Source: Phoronis australis (Eukaryota; Phoronida; Phoronidae). Taken from it: 64,000 nt of DNA. The notes beneath the pieces are model-generated. The model did not search any database. It was not told the origin of the DNA and saw only the letters and a list, made by a program, of their open reading frames with translations. The number at the start of each line of letters is the position of its first letter. Within the stretch, counting starts at the first letter, position 1. A program made the position numbers and the translations under genes. The stretch lies in assembly GCA_002633005.1 (NCBI GenBank), contig NMRA01000009.1, forward strand, positions 1,083,661-1,147,660, written 5' to 3'. Shown here piece by piece: positions 62,008-64,000 of this stretch.

Positions 62008-64000
62008 TCTGATCCTCTTTTTAGGGACTGCAGCCGGCATATCTTGTTTTGTAGTTACTTGACACAGCACTACCCTCAGAGGTATTAACTATGGGAAATC
62101 TATATGAACTACATGATCAGATAAAATATCTTGTCTCTGTGACCGCTGACCACGAGTATCAGCCATATTCCTTTTTTCCCACACACACCCGCTAGACGTC
62201 TCTACGGTCCATGGAACAACAATGGCCGCCAGTGGCCGTCCAATAGGATTTCGCTAGGTGAAACGTCTCCCTCTCTACGGTCTCTGCTTGCACTCTGTTT
62301 CTGATGACTGGCTTCCGACAACTTAATCCATTGTAGTGTCACGTACGTGTTAACAGGCTCGAGTTCAATATCTGTCTTGCCGCGAGAAAAATCTAGCCAA
62401 ATTCATGTGCTCTCATAGAAAATAGACAGTAACATCTCGCGGAATCTCGTCAGATCTTGCTTTCTCCAGCCATTGCTGGTTCCCTCATGTCCAGCCAGCA
62501 CGCAGGTATCACGCAGTGGCACGCGCTTTAGCATTGTAGTCGGTGGGCCAGATCTCATAGCGTTCATCCTTGTGAGTACTTTGGGGGGGCAACCTAGTTT
62601 TTTCTATGTGGCTAGATAATATACCTATAAATCAAATTACAAAAAGTTCCCACGTCTACACTTGCACATTTTTTTAAAAAAGGTGTTTTTGTTGCACAAA
62701 ATATGATGCACATTCCTGCCACTTGATGGCGCTTTTCTAGTGAATTGACCAATCAGAGAGCCAGATTGTATTGTTGTGCTTAGTTACTTCAATATGGCTG
62801 CTCCCATGGAATGTGATGTCTGTATAATTCAAGGTTTATCAAACAGCACAAAATTGTGATGTCAGAGCCTAAAGAAGCTTAGGAAAGCTTCCTGACGAAA
62901 GCTGATTGACTGTGGAACTCTGTAGATCAGTAGATCAAAAAGAAGAAGAGGTGTCACAAACGTTTGTGCAGAAAACAGCTGCATGCCCTGGTAGCCTACA
63001 CAGTATACTGCTGAGTGCTGTAGACTAGAAGACCAAGTGTCAGACCAAAAAATTGAAAGGACATAGAACGGCATAGCAACGTTTCAAGGCACCAACAGTA
63101 GTACTAAAGCTGAAGTTGCTGAAAGTGATACAGATGTTATCCAAGATTTCCCAAGAAAATCAATCACTTCCAAAATCTGAAACACCCAATTAACCTGAAC
63201 AAGATAGGAACATTCTGAAACATGAGTGCATCATTTGTTAGCAGGAAAAGTACATTATGGGCCACATTTCAAGAAAGAGAAAGAAGTATAGCTTTCAAAA
63301 ACAGGTACGTGTTTTTTAAAAATACATCTTGGTGTTTTCCATGTGTGTTTCAGTATTATCACCAGTTGTTTTTTAACTTGTTCAGCCCCTTGGCTGCCTA
63401 GGCCTTAGACAATACTGCTGACCCAGTAGAGACGATGATCATACCATAGGTACTTCATATGCCGGATACTTTTCGGCAAATTATGTTCCTATAAGTTTAG
63501 AAGTACCGCGTAGAGAGATGCCTCTGAGGAGGTCGTTAATGTTTTCATTTGTTCCCAGTTTAAACAAATACTCCTGCAATCCTGTTTTTCGAACACTCCA
63601 TTCAGTTGCCACATCGACACTGCTTGCGCTAAGGGATAATCCTATGGCGTTATACTGTGGGTGTGATTTTAAAGCACTTTAAGTCTAAAATTTTTGAGAA
63701 GGTTAAATGGAGTAGATAGTTGCAAACAACATGCCCAAGTGGCCGTCATCCCCTGCCGTAGTCTCAATTTTTTGTAAACATTAATTACTTAGGTAGCAGC
63801 TGCAATGATAATTAAATTAAAGTGCCTAAGTGGCCATCGTCGCCGTCGAAATTTGAGGACGATGGAAGCCACTGTCCATTTCGTCAAACGTCGATTACCT
63901 TAAGTGTAAATCGATTGACTATGGTTTGAGCATCTGATTTAAAAAAAATAAATTTCAATCACTGCACAGGTATATCAGCTGATTTATTTTCAGCTGCATC
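62008..64000. other. Right flank, no gene recognised
   Basis: Contains the second copy of the 100-bp repeat (62189-62287) and of the 53.5-kb dispersed repeat (about 63450-63600). Otherwise no supported exon, RNA gene or element. Confidence 0.6.

Overview
The window is animal nuclear DNA: genes are split into short exons with GT-AG introns, the proteins are metazoan families, and most of the sequence is repeats. The AT-rich base composition, the gene families and the hAT, THAP and foldback repeats fit a marine invertebrate deuterostome (hemichordate, cephalochordate or echinoderm). That placement is inference; no species can be fixed from the sequence alone.

Region 1 (about 2.1-20 kb, + strand) is part of a secreted or cell-surface mosaic gene. 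A tentative exon (2141-2432) is followed by three GCC2/GCC3 (ephrin-receptor-like) cysteine modules and then a chain of EGF modules, mostly one module per phase-1 exon. This resembles the SVEP1/SCUBE class. Neither end of the gene is in view. The last two EGF exons lie in a segment of about 4-6 kb that is duplicated in tandem (about 11.2-15.4 and 15.8-21.5 kb). The intron phases show that the second copy of the first of these exons cannot follow the first pair in frame.

Region 2 (21.5-32.5 kb) is a transposon-rich island. One element begins exactly at a TTAA and carries arrays of roughly 190-bp subterminal repeats in inverted orientation at 21.5-22.2 and 28.9-30.3 kb. A THAP zinc-finger exon (25863-26043, minus), two copies of an SGNH/GDSL-like exon, arrays of hairpin-forming repeats of about 70 bp, and a small two-exon candidate gene on the minus strand (32486 to 30560) lie in or beside it. 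A 2.8-kb block is duplicated here (23.1-25.9 and 26.3-29.1 kb).

Region 3 (34.7-43.1 kb, minus strand) holds the one complete gene: a six-exon SLC16 monocarboxylate-transporter-family protein of 595 residues. All splice sites and phases close perfectly, and both family signature motifs are present.

Region 4 (43-64 kb) shows no convincing gene. It is a mosaic of DNA transposons and foldback elements: two inverted copies of a 5-bp-TSD hAT-like element, one of them inserted into an older dispersed repeat; CAGGG-type MITEs with 6-bp and 8-bp target duplications; a 1.2-kb direct repeat; and a 41-nt near-perfect palindrome.

Six isolated single N bases (8816, 15767, 22209, 25862, 54563, 62007) and one 229-base N run look like contig joins. 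Several sit at the edges of duplications, so part of the duplicated structure may be uncollapsed haplotypes rather than real genomic duplication.
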